64,000 bases of DNA, from positions 52,138,001 through 52,202,000 of the forward strand of contig NC_068915.1 of NCBI RefSeq assembly GCF_023091745.1, given 5' to 3'. Under the pieces are notes generated by a model. It saw nothing but the letters and a program-made list of their open reading frames with translations. It did not search any database and was not told where the DNA came from. The first letter of the stretch is position 1. Every line of letters begins with the position of its first letter. The DNA is from Budorcas taxicolor. Lineage: Eukaryota; Chordata; Mammalia; Artiodactyla; Bovidae. Of this stretch, positions 11,486-24,205 are shown piece after piece. The translations under genes were made by a program, and so were the position numbers.

Positions 11486-11585
11486 TATGAGGGCTTGTCC
11501 ATTTTGGTTATTATAACCTCAGTGCTTATTATACTGCCTATAACCTAGCAGGCATTCAGAGTTTGTTTGTAGATTAACTTACTGA
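11486..11585 (+). mobile_element. L2 LINE 3' end fragment
   Basis: 'atgagggcttgtccattttg' followed by 'ttatactgcctataacctag' and 'caggcattcagagtttgttt' follows the L2 3' end order (gagggcagg...tgtct...cctggcacatagtaggtgctcaataaatgtt). It is strongly diverged, as expected for an old mammalian repeat. Confidence 0.6.
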
Positions 11586-11697
11586 CTCTAACCCATTTTG
11601 CTAGAATTCCACATATTTCTCTTTCCTTTTCTCAGACTGGAAAAGAAATGATGTGTCTTCACATCTTCAGAGAATTAATTATATGAATATAAGAATG

Positions 11698-11800
11698 TAC
11701 ATATATATATATACACACATACACACATATGTTTTTTATATATACATGCATCAATTTATATATAATTATATATGTATATACATATGTATATATTTTTCAG
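11698..11800. repeat. Compound (TA)/(CA) microsatellite
   Basis: Alternating purine-pyrimidine tract with blocks of tatata, acacac and atgtatat. Confidence 0.85.
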
Positions 11801-12042
11801 TTTGATATCAGGATAAATATGTCCAAGGACACAAACTTAAGCAATATTGCATGTTCAGTAAGTGGCAGAGCCATACCATAATCTGGTTAGTTAACATATT
11901 CTATCATATCATGGTCATAGATGTCTTATGCCTTACCGTTTTCCTTTAAATTATGGTAAATTATGCTTAAATAATAAAGATTCTTATGGAGCTCATTACT
12001 TAACTTGATATACATACACACATACACATATCACAACATATC

Positions 12043-12085
12043 TACCCATCTATCTACCCACTTATCTATCTATCTATTTATTTAA
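12043..12085. repeat. (CTAT)n microsatellite
   Basis: Tetranucleotide tract starting with 'ctacccatctatctaccca' and ending 'ctatctatctatttattta', preceded by a short ACACAT run from about 12012. Confidence 0.85.
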
Positions 12086-12627
12086 CAAATATACATTGTG
12101 CTTATATTTGTCAAAACATGTGTTCTGATTTTGGGGTGTGCAATTAGGATAAAAATTTACACAAAACCATCCTTGAAGCTTACAGTTTTACAAAGAATCT
12201 TGCCAACAAACAAGTTTAAAATGTTATACAATGTGGAAAACAGTAAAAAGCTACACAAAGTTTCTTGAGAGAAGATATTGATTGGCAGTTCTGTCAGTAG
12301 CTACATAGAAATAAATCTGTGGAAATGTGTATAAGAATGCAAATTGCAACACTGGAAACTGTAGAAAACTTCTATGATAAATAATGTATAAATAAATAGA
12401 TATATTTTCCATTTTCATGGATGGAAAGGTTAAATACATTGTAAATTAATATACAATGTCAGTTCTCCACAAATTACTTTATACTAAGAGTACAGTCTCA
12501 ATCAAATCCTAGCAGATCTGAAAATTTAATTAGAAAAAATTTTAAAAATAACTAAAATTTTGCAAAATGACTTGGAGAAATTAGCTTACACTTTTAAATT
12601 TTATGTAAATCTGGACCAAATAATGGT
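12086..12627. other. Unassigned AT-rich stretch
   Basis: No recognised repeat or gene. The 62-codon minus frame at 12251-12439 has a biased Tyr/Phe/Ile composition typical of chance frames in AT-rich DNA. Confidence 0.45.
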
Positions 12628-12874
12628 GGACTCGTTACTAAGTCATGTCCGACTCTTGTGACCCCATAGTCATAGTCACTAAATTAGGTCCTACTCTTGC
12701 AACCCCATAGACTGTAGCCCACCAGGCTTCTCAGTCCATGGGATTCTCCAGGCAAGAATACTGGAGTGGACTGCCATTTCCTTCTCCAGGGGATCTTCCT
12801 GACCCAGGGGTTGAACCCGGGTCTCCTGTTTGCAGGCAGATTCTTCACTGACTGGGCTACTAGGGAAGCTCACT
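12628..12874 (-). mobile_element. Bov-tA SINE with partial internal repeat
   Basis: Antisense Bov-tA. Near its tail the block 'actcttgtgaccccatag' recurs as 'actcttgcaaccccatag' about 40 bp later, so part of the body is duplicated. The head ends 'tactagggaagct'. A possible TSD is 'accaaataat' (about 12613) against 'accaaacaat' (about 12891), with a C/A-rich stretch between the head and the right copy. Confidence 0.9.
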
Positions 12875-12967
12875 AAACCACCACCAGCAAACCAAACAAT
12901 ATATAGCACTATAAGGTACAAATATATGTAGGCTCACAGGATGGACTGTCCAGAAATAAATCCATGT

Positions 12968-12982
12968 ATACCTATATGATTG
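12968..12982. repeat. TSD of the 12983 Bov-tA (left copy)
   Basis: 'atacctatatgattg' here is repeated exactly at 13189-13203. It is the longest perfect TSD that I found in the window. Confidence 0.92.
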
Positions 12983-13188
12983 GGCTTCCTGGTGGCTCAG
13001 GCCATAAAGAATCCACCTGCAATGCAGGAGACAAAGATCAGATCCCTGGGTTGGGAAGATCCCTTGGCAGAGGGCATGGCAACCTACTCCAGTATTCTTG
13101 CCTGGAGAATTCCCAGGGATAGAGAAGCCTGGTGGGCTACAGTCCATGTGGTCACAAAGAGTCGGACACAATCGAGCAACTAAGCACA
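12983..13188 (+). mobile_element. Bov-tA SINE with 15 bp perfect TSD
   Basis: Sense copy from 'ggcttcctggtggctcaggc' through 'cactccagtattcttgcctg'-type body ('ctactccagtattcttgc') to 'gagcaactaagcaca'. The perfect 15 bp flanking duplication argues for a comparatively recent insertion, although the body has several substitutions. Confidence 0.95.
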
Positions 13189-13419
13189 ATACCTATATGA
13201 TTGCTTCATTTAAGATAATTTTGCCTCTGCAATTCAGTGGAGAAGATGTTTACTTTGAATAAATTGCATTGAAATAGTTAGATATGGAAAACTACTTACT
13301 TTGATAAATACCTCACACTATATGCATAACTAATGCCTGTTACTTAAGTAGTCAGATAGCAGATATAATAGAAAATATGGCATTATGTATAATTACACAT
13401 GCAAAAAATATACTTTAAT

Positions 13420-14420
13420 AAATGTAACTAGAAATATATAGGACTGGAGGAAGAATATTTTTAAAAATTGGAAGGGAAAAATTAGAATTGAACAAATGGA
13501 AAAACACACCTTTCTTGGATTTGAGGTCACAGTGAGTTAGAGATTTCAGTTCCTTTTAGTTTATAAGTTTAAAGCAAATCTGATTTTTAAAACTCCAAGA
13601 ATTTTTTTGAATAAGACAAAGAGATTCTAAAATGAATGTGGAAAAGCAGCATGTAAGAATAGATAGAAAAACTAAAAAACAAATAGAGCAATGAGAAGAT
13701 ATACTATCAATTTTTTAAAAGCATAAACTATTAATGCTAAAATAAATTTTGTTAATTTATTTATAAACATAATTGAATAAAATATGCTTCTCTAAAAATC
13801 AATAATAGGGATCACCCATATTTAGATAATTAATATAATTCACATACAAATAGACATAGAGAGATAATGATATGATCAGTCTTTGTAGATTACTGAAAGG
13901 TTGTTGAAATAATGCAAAACTTCTCCTTAATTATAAACATTTGGATAAAGATTAAATTCACAGGCGTATCTTATATCAGAATAATTCCAATGTTCAAGAG
14001 ACTTAAATTTTAAAACAGAGAGGACAAACAAAACATTAAGGAAATCTCAAATATGAAAGGAGTTGATATGCCTTTAAAATTATTTCACAAAGAAAAGGCA
14101 ATATAATTTTTTAAAATGGGTCACTTTAACTACATTTAAGTATATAAAAAGTTTCATGACAAAAACTCCATAGAAAAATAAAATGGGATTAATGTTTTCA
14201 ACACATACCAACAAAAAAGGACTAATCATAAAATATAAAGAAGTTTTAAAATTAAGAGAAAAAAGAAAAATTGAAAATAAAAACACTGGGCATAAAAATA
14301 AAGAGATAGTTTATAGAAAAATATAGATATAAATAAGCTAAAAATATACAATCATGCTCACAAGAAGAGTATAAATTTTACTACACTGAAATATGACTAT
14401 CTAATGAACTAAAATGAATG
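13420..14420 (+). mobile_element. Probable degraded L1M ORF2 / 3' region
   Basis: Strongly A-biased plus strand. Segments such as 'atgaatgtggaaaagcagca', 'aaaggactaatcataaaatataaagaa' (13 + 14 bases of an L1 landmark) and 'actacactgaaatatgac' follow the order of the last kilobase of old L1 ORF2. Similarity is low and the frame is lost. An alternative is simply A-rich unique sequence. Confidence 0.42.
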
Positions 14421-15100
14421 CTCACTAAATTTAAAATATGTAAGCATTCTATATATTAACATTAAAAATCACACTGAAACACCGAAACAAAAACAAGTTA
14501 ACACTATTGAATGTTATAATTAGTGGTATCAACCATATTGGAAAAGATTAATGCCAATATTTTTTATTATTTTGGCAAAATTAAAAACAGTTTAGTATTG
14601 TATAGTAAATAAAATATCAATAAGGTAAAAAGCAAGGCATAGTCTAGGAAGCAATATTTAAAACATCGATGACCAAAAACCAAGACTTTGTAAAACAGCC
14701 AGGAAGACAAACTGAAAAAGAATAACTCTTAATAATAAGCAAATATGGGGAATAAAACCCTTCAAGTTAGTCAAGAATGATACAATTAGAAAAGGTATTC
14801 CACACATCATATTAACAAAAACCTTAAGTTCTCAAATATAAAGAACCATCAACAAAAAATTTCATGGAAAAAATGGTGAGTGAGTAAATTAGGAACAATA
14901 TATGGAGAAAAATTGGAAAATATTTAGTACACTTTAAAGAACTCTCTGTTACTTTTTAAAAATAAAACATGGATGTATATTATAAAATGATTCGGTAAGA
15001 GTACAAGAGTGGCAAAAACTCAGTGCCTGTCAGTAAGGATACGGATGTATACATTTTGGATACTCATATATTAGAATTATATTCTAATTATTCTATTATT
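14421..15100. other. Unassigned A-rich stretch
   Basis: Continues the A-bias of the preceding segment with no clear landmark; it may be more of the same old L1. No open frame worth calling. Confidence 0.4.
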
Positions 15101-16739
15101 GGGCACAATAAAGGGCAGAAATGGTATAGACCTAACAGAAGCAGAAGTTATTAAGAAGAGATGGCAAGAATACACAGAACTGTACAAAAAAGATCTTCAT
15201 GACACACGATGGTGTGATAACTCACACAGAGCCAGACATCCTGGAGTGTGAAGTCAATTGGGCTTTAGGAAGAGTCACTAAAAACAAAGTTTGGGGAGGT
15301 GATGGAATTCCAGCTGAGTTATTTCAAATCCTAAAAGATGATGCTGTGAAAGTGTGGCATTCAATATGTCAGCAAATTTTGAAAATTCAGCAGTGGCCAG
15401 AGGACTGGAAAAGGTCACTTTTCATTACGATCCCAAAGAAAGCCAGTGTCAAAGAATGTTCAAACTATTGCATAATGGCACTCATCTTACACTTTGGCAA
15501 AAAAAAAAAGTTAAAATTCTCCAAGAGTGGCTTCAACAGTATGTGAATCAAGAACTTCCAGATGTTCAAGCTGGATTCAGAAAAGGCAGAAGAAACAGAG
15601 ATCAAAATGCCAACATCTGTTGGATCATAGAAAAAGCAGGAGGATTCTGGCCAAAACATCTGCTTCACTGACAACGCTAAAACCTTTGACTGTGTGAATC
15701 ACAACAAACTGAGGAAAATTCTTAAAGAAATGGGAATATTAGATCACTTTACCTGCATCCTGAGAAATCTGTATGTAAGTCAAGAAACAACAGTTAGAAC
15801 ATGACATGGAACAATGGACTGGTTCAAATTTGGGAAAGGAGTGTGTCTAGGCTGTATATTGTCACCCTGCTTGCTTAACTTATGTGCAGAGTACATAATG
15901 TGAAATGCCAGGCTGGATGAAGCACCAACTGTAATCAAGATTGCTTGGAAAATATCAATAACCTCAGATATGCAGATAACACCATCCTTATGGCAGAAAG
16001 TGAAGAGGAATTAAAGAGCCTCGTGAAAAAACTAAAAGAGGAGAGTGCAAAAGCTGACTTAAAACTCGACATTCAAAAAACAAAGATCATGGCATCCGGT
16101 GCCATCATTTCATGGTAAATAGATGGGGAAACAATGGAAATAGTGAGAGACTATTTTCTTGGGCTACAAAATCACTTCAGATGATGCTGCAGCCATAAAA
16201 TTAAAAGACCCTTGTTCTTTGGAAGAAAAGCTATGACCAACCTAGATAGCATATTAAAAAGCAGAGATATTACTTAATGACAAGGGTCTGTCTGATCAAA
16301 GCTATGGGTTTTCCAGTAGTCATGTATGGATGTGAGAGTTGATAGCTTATTGTCAAAGAATTGATGCTTCTGAACTGTGTGTGGTGTTGGAGAAGCCTCT
16401 TGAGAGTTCCTTGGACTGCAAGGAGATTAAACCAGTCCATCCTAAAGGAAATCAGTCTTGAATATTCACTGGACAGACTGATGCTGAAGCTGAAGCTCCA
16501 ATACTTTGGCCACCTAATGCGAAGAAATAACTCATTGGAAAAGACCCTAATGCTGGGAAAAATTGAAGGCAGGAGAAGAAGGGGACGAAAGAGGATGAGA
16601 TGGTTGGATGGCATCAATGACTCAGTGAACATCAGTTTGAGCAAGCTCTTGGTGGTGGTGATGGACAGTGAAGTCTGGCATGCTGCAGTCCATGGAGTCT
16701 CAGAGTTGGAATTGACTGAGTGGCTCAAGTGAACTGACA
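15101..16739 (+). mobile_element. BovB LINE, sense, 1.6 kb
   Basis: Starts at 'gggcacaataaagggcagaa' in the region between endonuclease and RT and runs to the 3' end at 'gtgaactgaca'. Frames 15199-15546 and 15354-15671 are overlapping pieces of RT separated by a frameshift in an A10 tract near 15500. The RT catalytic box at 15969-15980 reads YADN (second Asp lost). Stops and indels elsewhere confirm it is dead. No TSD found. Confidence 0.95.
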
Positions 16740-16767
16740 CTAGAATGCCATATGTGATGCATTAGAA

Positions 16768-16982
16768 TAGCTTGCCAGGTGGTAAAGGAACCCTCCTACC
16801 AATACAGAAGACATGAGAGAAGTGGGTTCGATCCCTGGGTCGGGAAGATCTCCTGGAGGAGGAAATGGTAAACCACTCCAGTATTCTTTCCTGCAGAATC
16901 CATGGACAGAGGAATCTGGTGGGCTTCAGACCATAGGGTGGCAAAGAGTCAGACACAAGTGAAGTGACTTAACACAAACACA
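16768..16982 (+). mobile_element. Bov-tA SINE with intact B box
   Basis: Sense copy directly downstream of the BovB 3' end. The tRNA-derived head holds a perfect internal promoter B box, 'ggttcgatcc', at 16825-16834. It ends in an (ACACA)n tail. The upstream head is degenerate ('agcttgccaggtggtaaagg'), so promoter activity is uncertain. Confidence 0.92.
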
Positions 16983-18041
16983 CACACAAACAGATCTATG
17001 TGTATTGATATTAAAAAATCTTAAAATACGCTATTGTAAAAGAAAGGAAGATGAATGATTTTGGGAGTGTAACACATATATGTAAATTAAAAAATAAAAA
17101 CATAAAAACTAGTCACAGATATGGAGCTATAATAACTCTAAAATCACGGGCAGCAAAAATAACCACTGCCTTCTAGTGAGAAAAGTGGAACAATTAGATA
17201 ATGGAGTCATCTATGATATAAGGATGACAAAAGCCTATCTTTAATGTTTTATTTAAGAAATCATAAAAAAGCATGGCAACAAATTAGTGGTTTAATATCT
17301 GCTTGGTATGCACATGTATGTTTGGTACTTTACACTGTTTTAAAAATTGTAATAAAAATAAAAACAACACTGAAACTTCATGCACTTTTCTGGGAAGATT
17401 ACTAAGTGTTATATGGAGTTGCCTTTACTATGCAGATCCCATTAAACTTAAAGGGTGAGTTTCTGATTAATTATTAAAGGGAAAATCCTGACAAATGAAA
17501 TGAATTTTAAATATTTTATGATACAATGCAATTTTGTTAGCTTGTGGTTCCAATCTCTTTGATGAGGTGTGAAAGCTGTTTCTTGTACTGATATGAAAGA
17601 TTTGATTATTTTTAAGTGATGATATTCCTGATCTGTAAAGTTTTCTAAACTTCTTTAAATATTTTTAGGTGAAAATAGCCTCATGAAAAATAGTATAAGT
17701 CATTGTTCTGAATCTTTGCAAGATGTTTAATTAGATTTTTGTCTATCTTCTTAAATATGACTATAATTTTTCAATAATAATACTCACTTGATTGTTTTCT
17801 GATTGTTTCTTCAAGTCATTCTAAGTGATGAAATAAGACTTTTGGGTTATACATGTAATTTAAAACATATGGAGTTTGAAAAAACTAAGATTAAGTAATC
17901 TTATTCCAGATTTAAAGTGTAATATTCTAATTGTGATTCTAGGATTATCTTCAATTTATGGAAATAGTATTTTCTTCTGCATCTTAATAATCAGTTCTAT
18001 ACAGAAAATAACTTATGTCACAAATAGTAATGACATATATT
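16983..18041. other. Unassigned AT-rich stretch
   Basis: No recognised element. The 63-codon frame 17876-18067 crosses into a BovB and is not a gene. Confidence 0.45.
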
Positions 18042-18052
18042 ATGTAGAAAAA

Positions 18053-18506
18053 GGTCCATATAGTTAAAGCTATGGTTTTTCCAGCAGTCATATATGGATG
18101 TGAGAGTTGGACCATAAAGAAGGCTGAGCACCAAAGAATTGATGCTTTTGAACTGTAGTGTTGGAGAAGACTCTTGTGAATCCCTTGGACTGTGAGGAGA
18201 TCAAACCAGTCAATCCTAAAGGTAAACAATTCTGAATATTCATTGGAAGGACTGCTCCTGAAGCTGAAACTCCAATATTTGGCCACCTGATTCAAAGGGC
18301 TGAGTCATTAGAAAAGACCCTGATGCTGGGAAAGATTGAAGTCAGGAGAAGGGGGCAAGAGAGGATGAGATGGTTGGATGGCATCACCAACTCAATGGAC
18401 ATGCATTTGTGCAAGCTCCAGGAGATAGTGAAGGACAGGGAAGCCTGGTGTGCTGCAGTCCATGGAATCCCAAAGAGTTAGACACAACAGAGCTATTGAA
18501 CAGCAA
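18053..18506 (+). mobile_element. BovB LINE 3' end, 454 bp
   Basis: Truncated at 'ggtccatatagttaaagcta' and ending 'cagagctattgaacagc'. It is flanked by a perfect 11 bp TSD, 'atgtagaaaaa', at 18042-18052 and 18507-18517, which fixes both boundaries. Only the polymerase C-terminus is represented, with stops. Confidence 0.95.
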
Positions 18507-18517
18507 ATGTAGAAAAA

Positions 18518-21029
18518 TTTAACAAAATATTGCACAAAAATAGTATCAAGTTGTCATTCAAATAATAGTTCATCAAGTGATAGGATATCAGTAGATATTT
18601 TGAAAAGTATGCAAAGGGCAATATTGTTCATTGTCTGGTAATCAGGAACAATGATGTAAAGGTGATTTAACATTGTAATTTATCATTTACATAAATGATT
18701 TTATTGTGTTTCAGTCAGATATTAGAAAAAAATTTAAGTGCGTAGGGTGATGTATATTACACTTTTTTCCCATGTAGCATGTAAAAAACCTCAATTGAAT
18801 TATTTTTCTGTGTGGAACATTTAATTTTCAAGATAGGATGCAAGATGTCTGTTTATTTATTTAGGATCATATTTTAGGACACTCCATTTTCATTTTCTGG
18901 ATTTAATTCATGTGTTGAAACACAATTTTTGTGGGCAGTTTTTGTTAGTGATAATTTTAAGCTGTTTATTACAGAGACTTCTAAGTACATCCTGCAGATC
19001 ACCTTCTTCTTCTTCTTCTTCTTCTTCTTCTTCTGCTTCTTCTTCTTTTTCCCCAGCAGAACTAGATTATGTTTCTCTGTCTTCCTATTATTTTTTGCTA
19101 AATTGTAGCTAATGGGTTGTGGGTGGAAGTAACTGACACTATTTTCCCTAGTTTTCAGTGGCTGGAATTATACATCTCAGAATAAACTCCAGTGTAAACT
19201 TTAAAATTTTTGAATTGTGGAAAGAATGACACATGGGTTTATAATTTAATTTGAAGGCTCTTGGTGGGATGTATTTAAAAATAAGACACACACACAAACA
19301 CGCATTCAATTTTTCAATCATTCTTTATAGAAGATTTGAGGAGTGTTTGTCTTTATCTACCATGAAAATGCTTTTTTCAGAAACACTGGGAATATAGCAA
19401 ATACAATCACTAGTACAGACCTGAAGAGTATTGTGAAGAGTATGCTGATGTATTTAAGCCATATATCTCTATACACAGAGATATTTATACATCAAATGTT
19501 TTATTTATCCATTTTTTAATTTACTAGATAGCCCTATAGTCAGTGGGCCCTCCAAATTTCATGTCTTTTACTGTGTAGTGATTCTGGCTTCATTGTTGTT
19601 ATTAATTTGAGACACTTTACAGTTTTATTATCCAGGGAGAGTGAATCTTTTGGTCACATCTAACTCCTTTAGAACTTAAAACACTCCATACCTTCAACAC
19701 TACTTACCGTTACGTATAATTTGTTCTAGGAAATGGTTTTGTGCATGACAGAGCTGTAGTATTAACTTTAGAGTTATTTTATTTGTCATTGCTATAGTTT
19801 TGTCACAGGATGTATAAGAGAGGTTGCAGATGCATAAGTCATAGTTTCTCACACCATCTGGATCCAAATACAACATTTATCTATGAAAATTAAACATTCC
19901 ATGGTTCACCTTTCATTTTAGTAGCGATATAATAATTAAAATCAGTAATGAAACCTGGAAGCACTACATAAAAAATCCAATTGCTGTCTTGAAATATTTA
20001 AGGTCTTTCTTTTGATTATATTTTCACTAATTAAATCAAAAGCAATACAGTGTAGATGTTCTATTACAAAATACCATCTTGTTCAGCAGATGTAAAGACT
20101 GCTTCTTTTCAAGGCTCTTGAAAAGTACAATCAAGGCATAATTTGGATAATGACTTAAGAGTGACAAGGCTACTAATCATATCTATTTTATATGTATCCA
20201 ATCACTGCAATAATAGCTGTATAATTTGGTGTGCAGAATCCAAATAGTAGTTCTTGGCATGGTAATATACATTTTAATTTTTGATATTTAATCAGATGTG
20301 TATAGGAATATAATCATTTAATGCTTTTATTGTGTATATGAATATCCAATTTCTTCACATTTTTACTCTTTTCCTGATCTGCACTTAAGAATATTTAATA
20401 GTCACTGCTGAAATTCCTTTACTTTGTATGGATTGCATTATATGCTTTAGGCACAAAGCAAGAGAAAATAATGGAGCTTTCAAATAGTTATGCTTCTTGT
20501 CTCCAATGAATGTAAGATAATTGCATTAAGAAAGAAAAGGAAAATGTTGTGCTTTTACCAGCAGAAAATGGTTATCATTATCTAACAACGAATGAAATAA
20601 ACTATGTAGATAAAGACTCTGTCTTGATCCAACATAAATCATGCACAACTAAAACGTTTATCCTAAATGTCTTTAAAAATGGATAATGGATTCAGTGTTT
20701 GAATAAAGAAGAACCAGAGATACGTTAAGCTGTATTGCAGTAAAAGTATCAAAATAAGAATATTTGGTTAAGAACACAAATTGTTATTAACATCTTTGAA
20801 ACAAAAAATATATATATAAATTATATATATATAATTGCCATGAGGGTGTAATATTTCTAAGAAAAATAATCACACATGGATAAAACATGCATTAACTAGG
20901 TAGTGATTACACACACACTTTTATTTATATGTATAAATACAAAAACATTATAGAAAAAAGCTTATTTATCCACAAAAATATTTCCAGATACATATTTATC
21001 CATAAGACACTATACTAATTTATGTTCAC
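18518..21029. other. Unassigned AT-rich stretch with (TTC)n
   Basis: About 2.5 kb with no young repeat and no gene. It contains a (TTC)n tract at 19004-19047 that generates a poly-Ser frame (18912-19112), and a small self-complementary 'atatatataaattatatata' tract near 20808-20834. Confidence 0.5.
19004..19047. repeat. (TTC)n microsatellite
   Basis: About 14 TTC units with one TGC interruption. On the other strand this is a (GAA)n purine tract. Confidence 0.95.
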
Positions 21030-21190
21030 GTATTATTTTTTAATTCTTATTATAATCCCACAAAGACAGACAAGCGTAATTTTATAGACAGCCCATGATT
21101 TAGGTAGTTTAAGTAACATACCCAAATTAGCTGATACAAGGCAAAGCAAGGAATCAAGTCAAGTTTGTCTGACCATTCAATACTTATGAA
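21030..21190 (-). mobile_element. MIR SINE
   Basis: The plus strand reads the MIR complement in order: 'attcttattataatcccaca' (core), 'taattttatagacagcccat', 'taagtaacatacccaaatta' (the CCAAGGTCAC region), then 'ggaatcaagtcaagtttgtc'. It is an old mammalian tRNA-core SINE, heavily diverged. Confidence 0.72.
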
Positions 21191-21744
21191 CACTTCATGT
21201 AGCAGTCAGAATATGAGCCAAGAACAGATGAAAGCTTTCATAAATGCTTGCTATTAATACATGAAGGAAGGTTTGTCTTCTGAAAATTTGTTATAGTACA
21301 GTAGAAAACTGCTGTGATAAATGACATGATTCTCTTTTATGTATATTATCTAATAAAAACAAATATATAGTTCAAATAATCTCTTTCATTCATGGAACCA
21401 ATTTCTCCCTATTGAAATTTCTTAAACCTACATTTTATAAATAAGACTCATTCAAAAATTGTTTTCACATAGTATCACATATTCATCAAAAAAATCTCAT
21501 TTAATGTTGATTTCAATTCTTTATAATAACATTTTAGAAAAACAGTAATGTATCTATTACTATAATTAGGACTATAATTGGAACTCAGAATATTATAATA
21601 TTTCTATAAAAGGATACTTTACTCTTTTAGAAAAATGAGCAACAAATTAATATTTATTCCAAACTATTGTTTGGTATTTGCACACTTTTTTATACAACAT
21701 AAATTGATTTATCATCTCCATGCCTCACAAAATCTTACAGACCA

Positions 21745-21935
21745 AATATACAGTCTTGAACAGAAGTGCCTGTTTTCATAGAGTGGACATTTGGAAATAA
21801 AGTAGGGAAAAGAAAAGTACAAATGGTTACAAAATGTACAGAACAATATTTTATGGGCTTATAAGTGCCTTGAAAAACTAAAGCATGATACAGAGGAAAG
21901 AGGGAGTCTATTTTACATATAGTGTTAAAAATCTG
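21745..21935 (-). mobile_element. L2 LINE fragment
   Basis: Segments equivalent to 'cctgccctcatggagctta', then 'tataagtgccttgaaaaact' and 'gatacagaggaaagagggag' occur in the antisense order of the L2 3' region. Diverged; assignment by eye. Confidence 0.55.
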
Positions 21936-22414
21936 TTATATTTAAAGTTAATATAAAAGAGGGTAAGCAAATACTTGAATACAATTAATTATCTATTGCT
22001 AAACTTTTCCTCAATTTTTTAATATTTAATGTTTCATACAATTTAAAATGGTCATATATTGTTCCATTTCTAAAACATGATGTGATAGTGATCTGATTAA
22101 TGTACATGTATTCCTTTACTGTTTTATCACAGGAAAGATCCTTGTCAGTTAAATCAAAGAAATCAAATTTGTAGGTGTGTCAAAATAAGAAGAAATTTCT
22201 TAAAAGAACTAGCACATCAAAAAAATAATGTGATAGCATTCTGGGATTTTCCTCCTTTAATATAGCATCCTCTGTTCAAAGGTATAAAAAAATGGAAAAT
22301 GTTTAAATCTTTTATTAATAGATATCTCTGGGATTTGGTACAGTAATTTGTAATGTAGCCTATGATACATCATTCCATTGCTTTCAAGACCAGAAGACTT
22401 AGTTATGATTTAGA
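21936..22414. other. Unassigned AT-rich stretch
   Basis: No recognised repeat or gene. Confidence 0.45.
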
Positions 22415-22422
22415 AGAGCCAG

Positions 22423-22605
22423 GGGCTTCCCTGCCTGGTGTCTCAAGCAGTAGAAAATCTGTCTGCAATGCAGAAGACCTGGGTTGAATCCCTGGTTCAG
22501 GAAGATTCCCTGGAGAAGGGAATGGCTAGCCTCTCCAGTATTCTTGGCTGGAGAATCCCATGGATAGAGGAGACTGGTGAGGTACAGTCCTTGGGGCTGC
22601 AAAGC
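22423..22605 (+). mobile_element. Bov-tA SINE
   Basis: Sense copy from 'ggcttccctgcctggtgtct' to about 'ggggctgcaaagcggc', followed by an unusual T-rich stretch to about 22636. TSD 'agagccag' at 22415-22422 and 22637-22644, extending imperfectly to 10 of 11. The inserted unit therefore includes the T-rich tail. Confidence 0.9.
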
Positions 22606-22644
22606 GGCTTTTCCTTTTTTATTTTTTTTCATTAGGAGAGCCAG

Positions 22645-22947
22645 AGGAACAATGTTTAGCTTTTATTTTGAGTAGATAAACTAAGTATAACATGCATTCT
22701 GTAATCTGTATAATATAAAATAAAGGTAGTCTTGTAAATTTACAGTGAACTTATCTATTAGAATGAAAATTGCTTTATTAACTTTATCCCATTTTGACTA
22801 AATATGCAATAATTTTCTGAAGTACAATGGAAAATATTGTATGATATGCATAATATTAAAATGCATATGGCAGTTTTTCTCTATCTAGAAAAACAAAATA
22901 AAGAAATATATTTTTAGGCATAAAATATATATACATACATATATAAC
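22645..22947. other. Unassigned AT-rich stretch
   Basis: No recognised feature; ends in a (TA)/(CA) rich run at 22924-22950 next to the BovB start. Confidence 0.4.
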
Positions 22948-23849
22948 TATATTGTCACCCTGCTTATTTAACTTATATACAGAGTACATCATGAGAAACG
23001 CTGGGCTGGAAGAAGCACAGGCTGGAATCAAGATTGCCGAGAGAAATATCAATAACCTCAGATATGCAAATAACACCACGCTTATGGCAGAAAGTTAAGA
23101 GGAACTAAAAAGCCTCTTGATGAAAGTGAAAGAGGAGAGTGAAAAAATTGGCTTAAAGCTCAACATTCAGAAAACTAAGATCATGGCATCTGGTCCCATC
23201 ACTTCATGGGAAATAGATGGGGAAACAGTGGAAACAGTGTCAGGCTTTATTTTTGGGGCTCCAAAATCACTGCAGATGGTGACTGCAGCCATGAAATTAA
23301 AAGACACTTACTCCTTGGAAGGAAAGTTATGACCAACCTAGATAGCATATTCAAAAGCAGAGACATTACTTTGCCGACTAAGGTCCGTTTAGTCAAGGCT
23401 TTTGTTTCTCCAGTGGTCATGTATGGGATGTGAGAGTTGGACTGTGAGAAAGCTGAGTGCCGAAGAATTGATGCTTTTGAACTCTGGTGTTGGAGAAGAC
23501 TCTTGAGAGTCCCTTGGACTGCAATGAGATCCAACCAGTCCATTCTGAAGGAGATCAGCCCTGGGTTTTCTTTGGAAGGAATGATGCTAAAGCTGAAACT
23601 CCAATACTTTGGCCACGTCATGTGAAGAGTTGACTCATTGGAAAAGACTCTGAAGCTGGGAGGGATTGGAGACAGGAGGAGAAGGGGATGACAGAGGATG
23701 AGATGGCTGGATGGCATCACTGACTCGATGGATGTGAGTCTGAGTGAACCCCGGGAGTTGGTGATGGACAGGGAGGCCTGGTGTACTGTGATTCATAGGG
23801 TCACAAAGAGTCGGACATGACTGAGCAACTGAACTGAACTGAACTGATA
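22948..23849 (+). mobile_element. BovB LINE, sense, 0.9 kb
   Basis: Starts at 'tattgtcaccctgcttattt' within RT motif B and ends with three 'gaact' units at about 23849. The catalytic box at 23063-23074 reads YANN, so both Asp are lost. Overlapping open frames 23117-23332, 23206-23433 and 23437-23625 show single-base frameshifts in an otherwise well-kept C-terminus. Confidence 0.95.
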
Positions 23850-24019
23850 TAAATATATACATTTATACTTGTATTTTGACTGTTTTATGGTGAATGAATT
23901 CATTTCTCTGAAAATTGTTTTTCTGCTCTACCATCATCTTTGCATTACAAGAATACAAATGTAAGAGATTTGGACAACTTACCTTTATGAGAAAACTTTT
24001 AGTTTCATGGCTACTAGCA

Positions 24020-24205
24020 TAGATTTTGGAGTCAAATCAAATTGCTATGGACCTCAGAGGATGCAGTTAACTTTGTTCATCTTAATATCCTGTAAAATCA
24101 GATGGTCTTGACTCCCTAATAGGGTTGTAGTGATGTTTTCCATAAAGAGTAGTTAATATAGGCTTAGCAAGGTACAGGACACAATAAGTAGCATTCTAAT
24201 GGATC
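24020..24205 (+). mobile_element. MIR SINE
   Basis: Sense-order MIR landmarks: 'ttttggagtcaaatcaaatt', 'atcctgtaaaatcagatggt', 'ctaatagggttgtagtgatg' and 'agcaaggtacaggacacaat'. The copy covers nearly the whole element and is heavily diverged. Confidence 0.75.

Noticed and set aside
16768..16982. tRNA gene (good B box in the SINE head)
   Set aside because: Only a tRNA-derived SINE head; no cloverleaf can be formed and the A-box half is degenerate. The same applies to every Bov-tA here.
18912..19112. Serine-rich protein
   Set aside because: The poly-Ser run is produced by the (TTC)n microsatellite.
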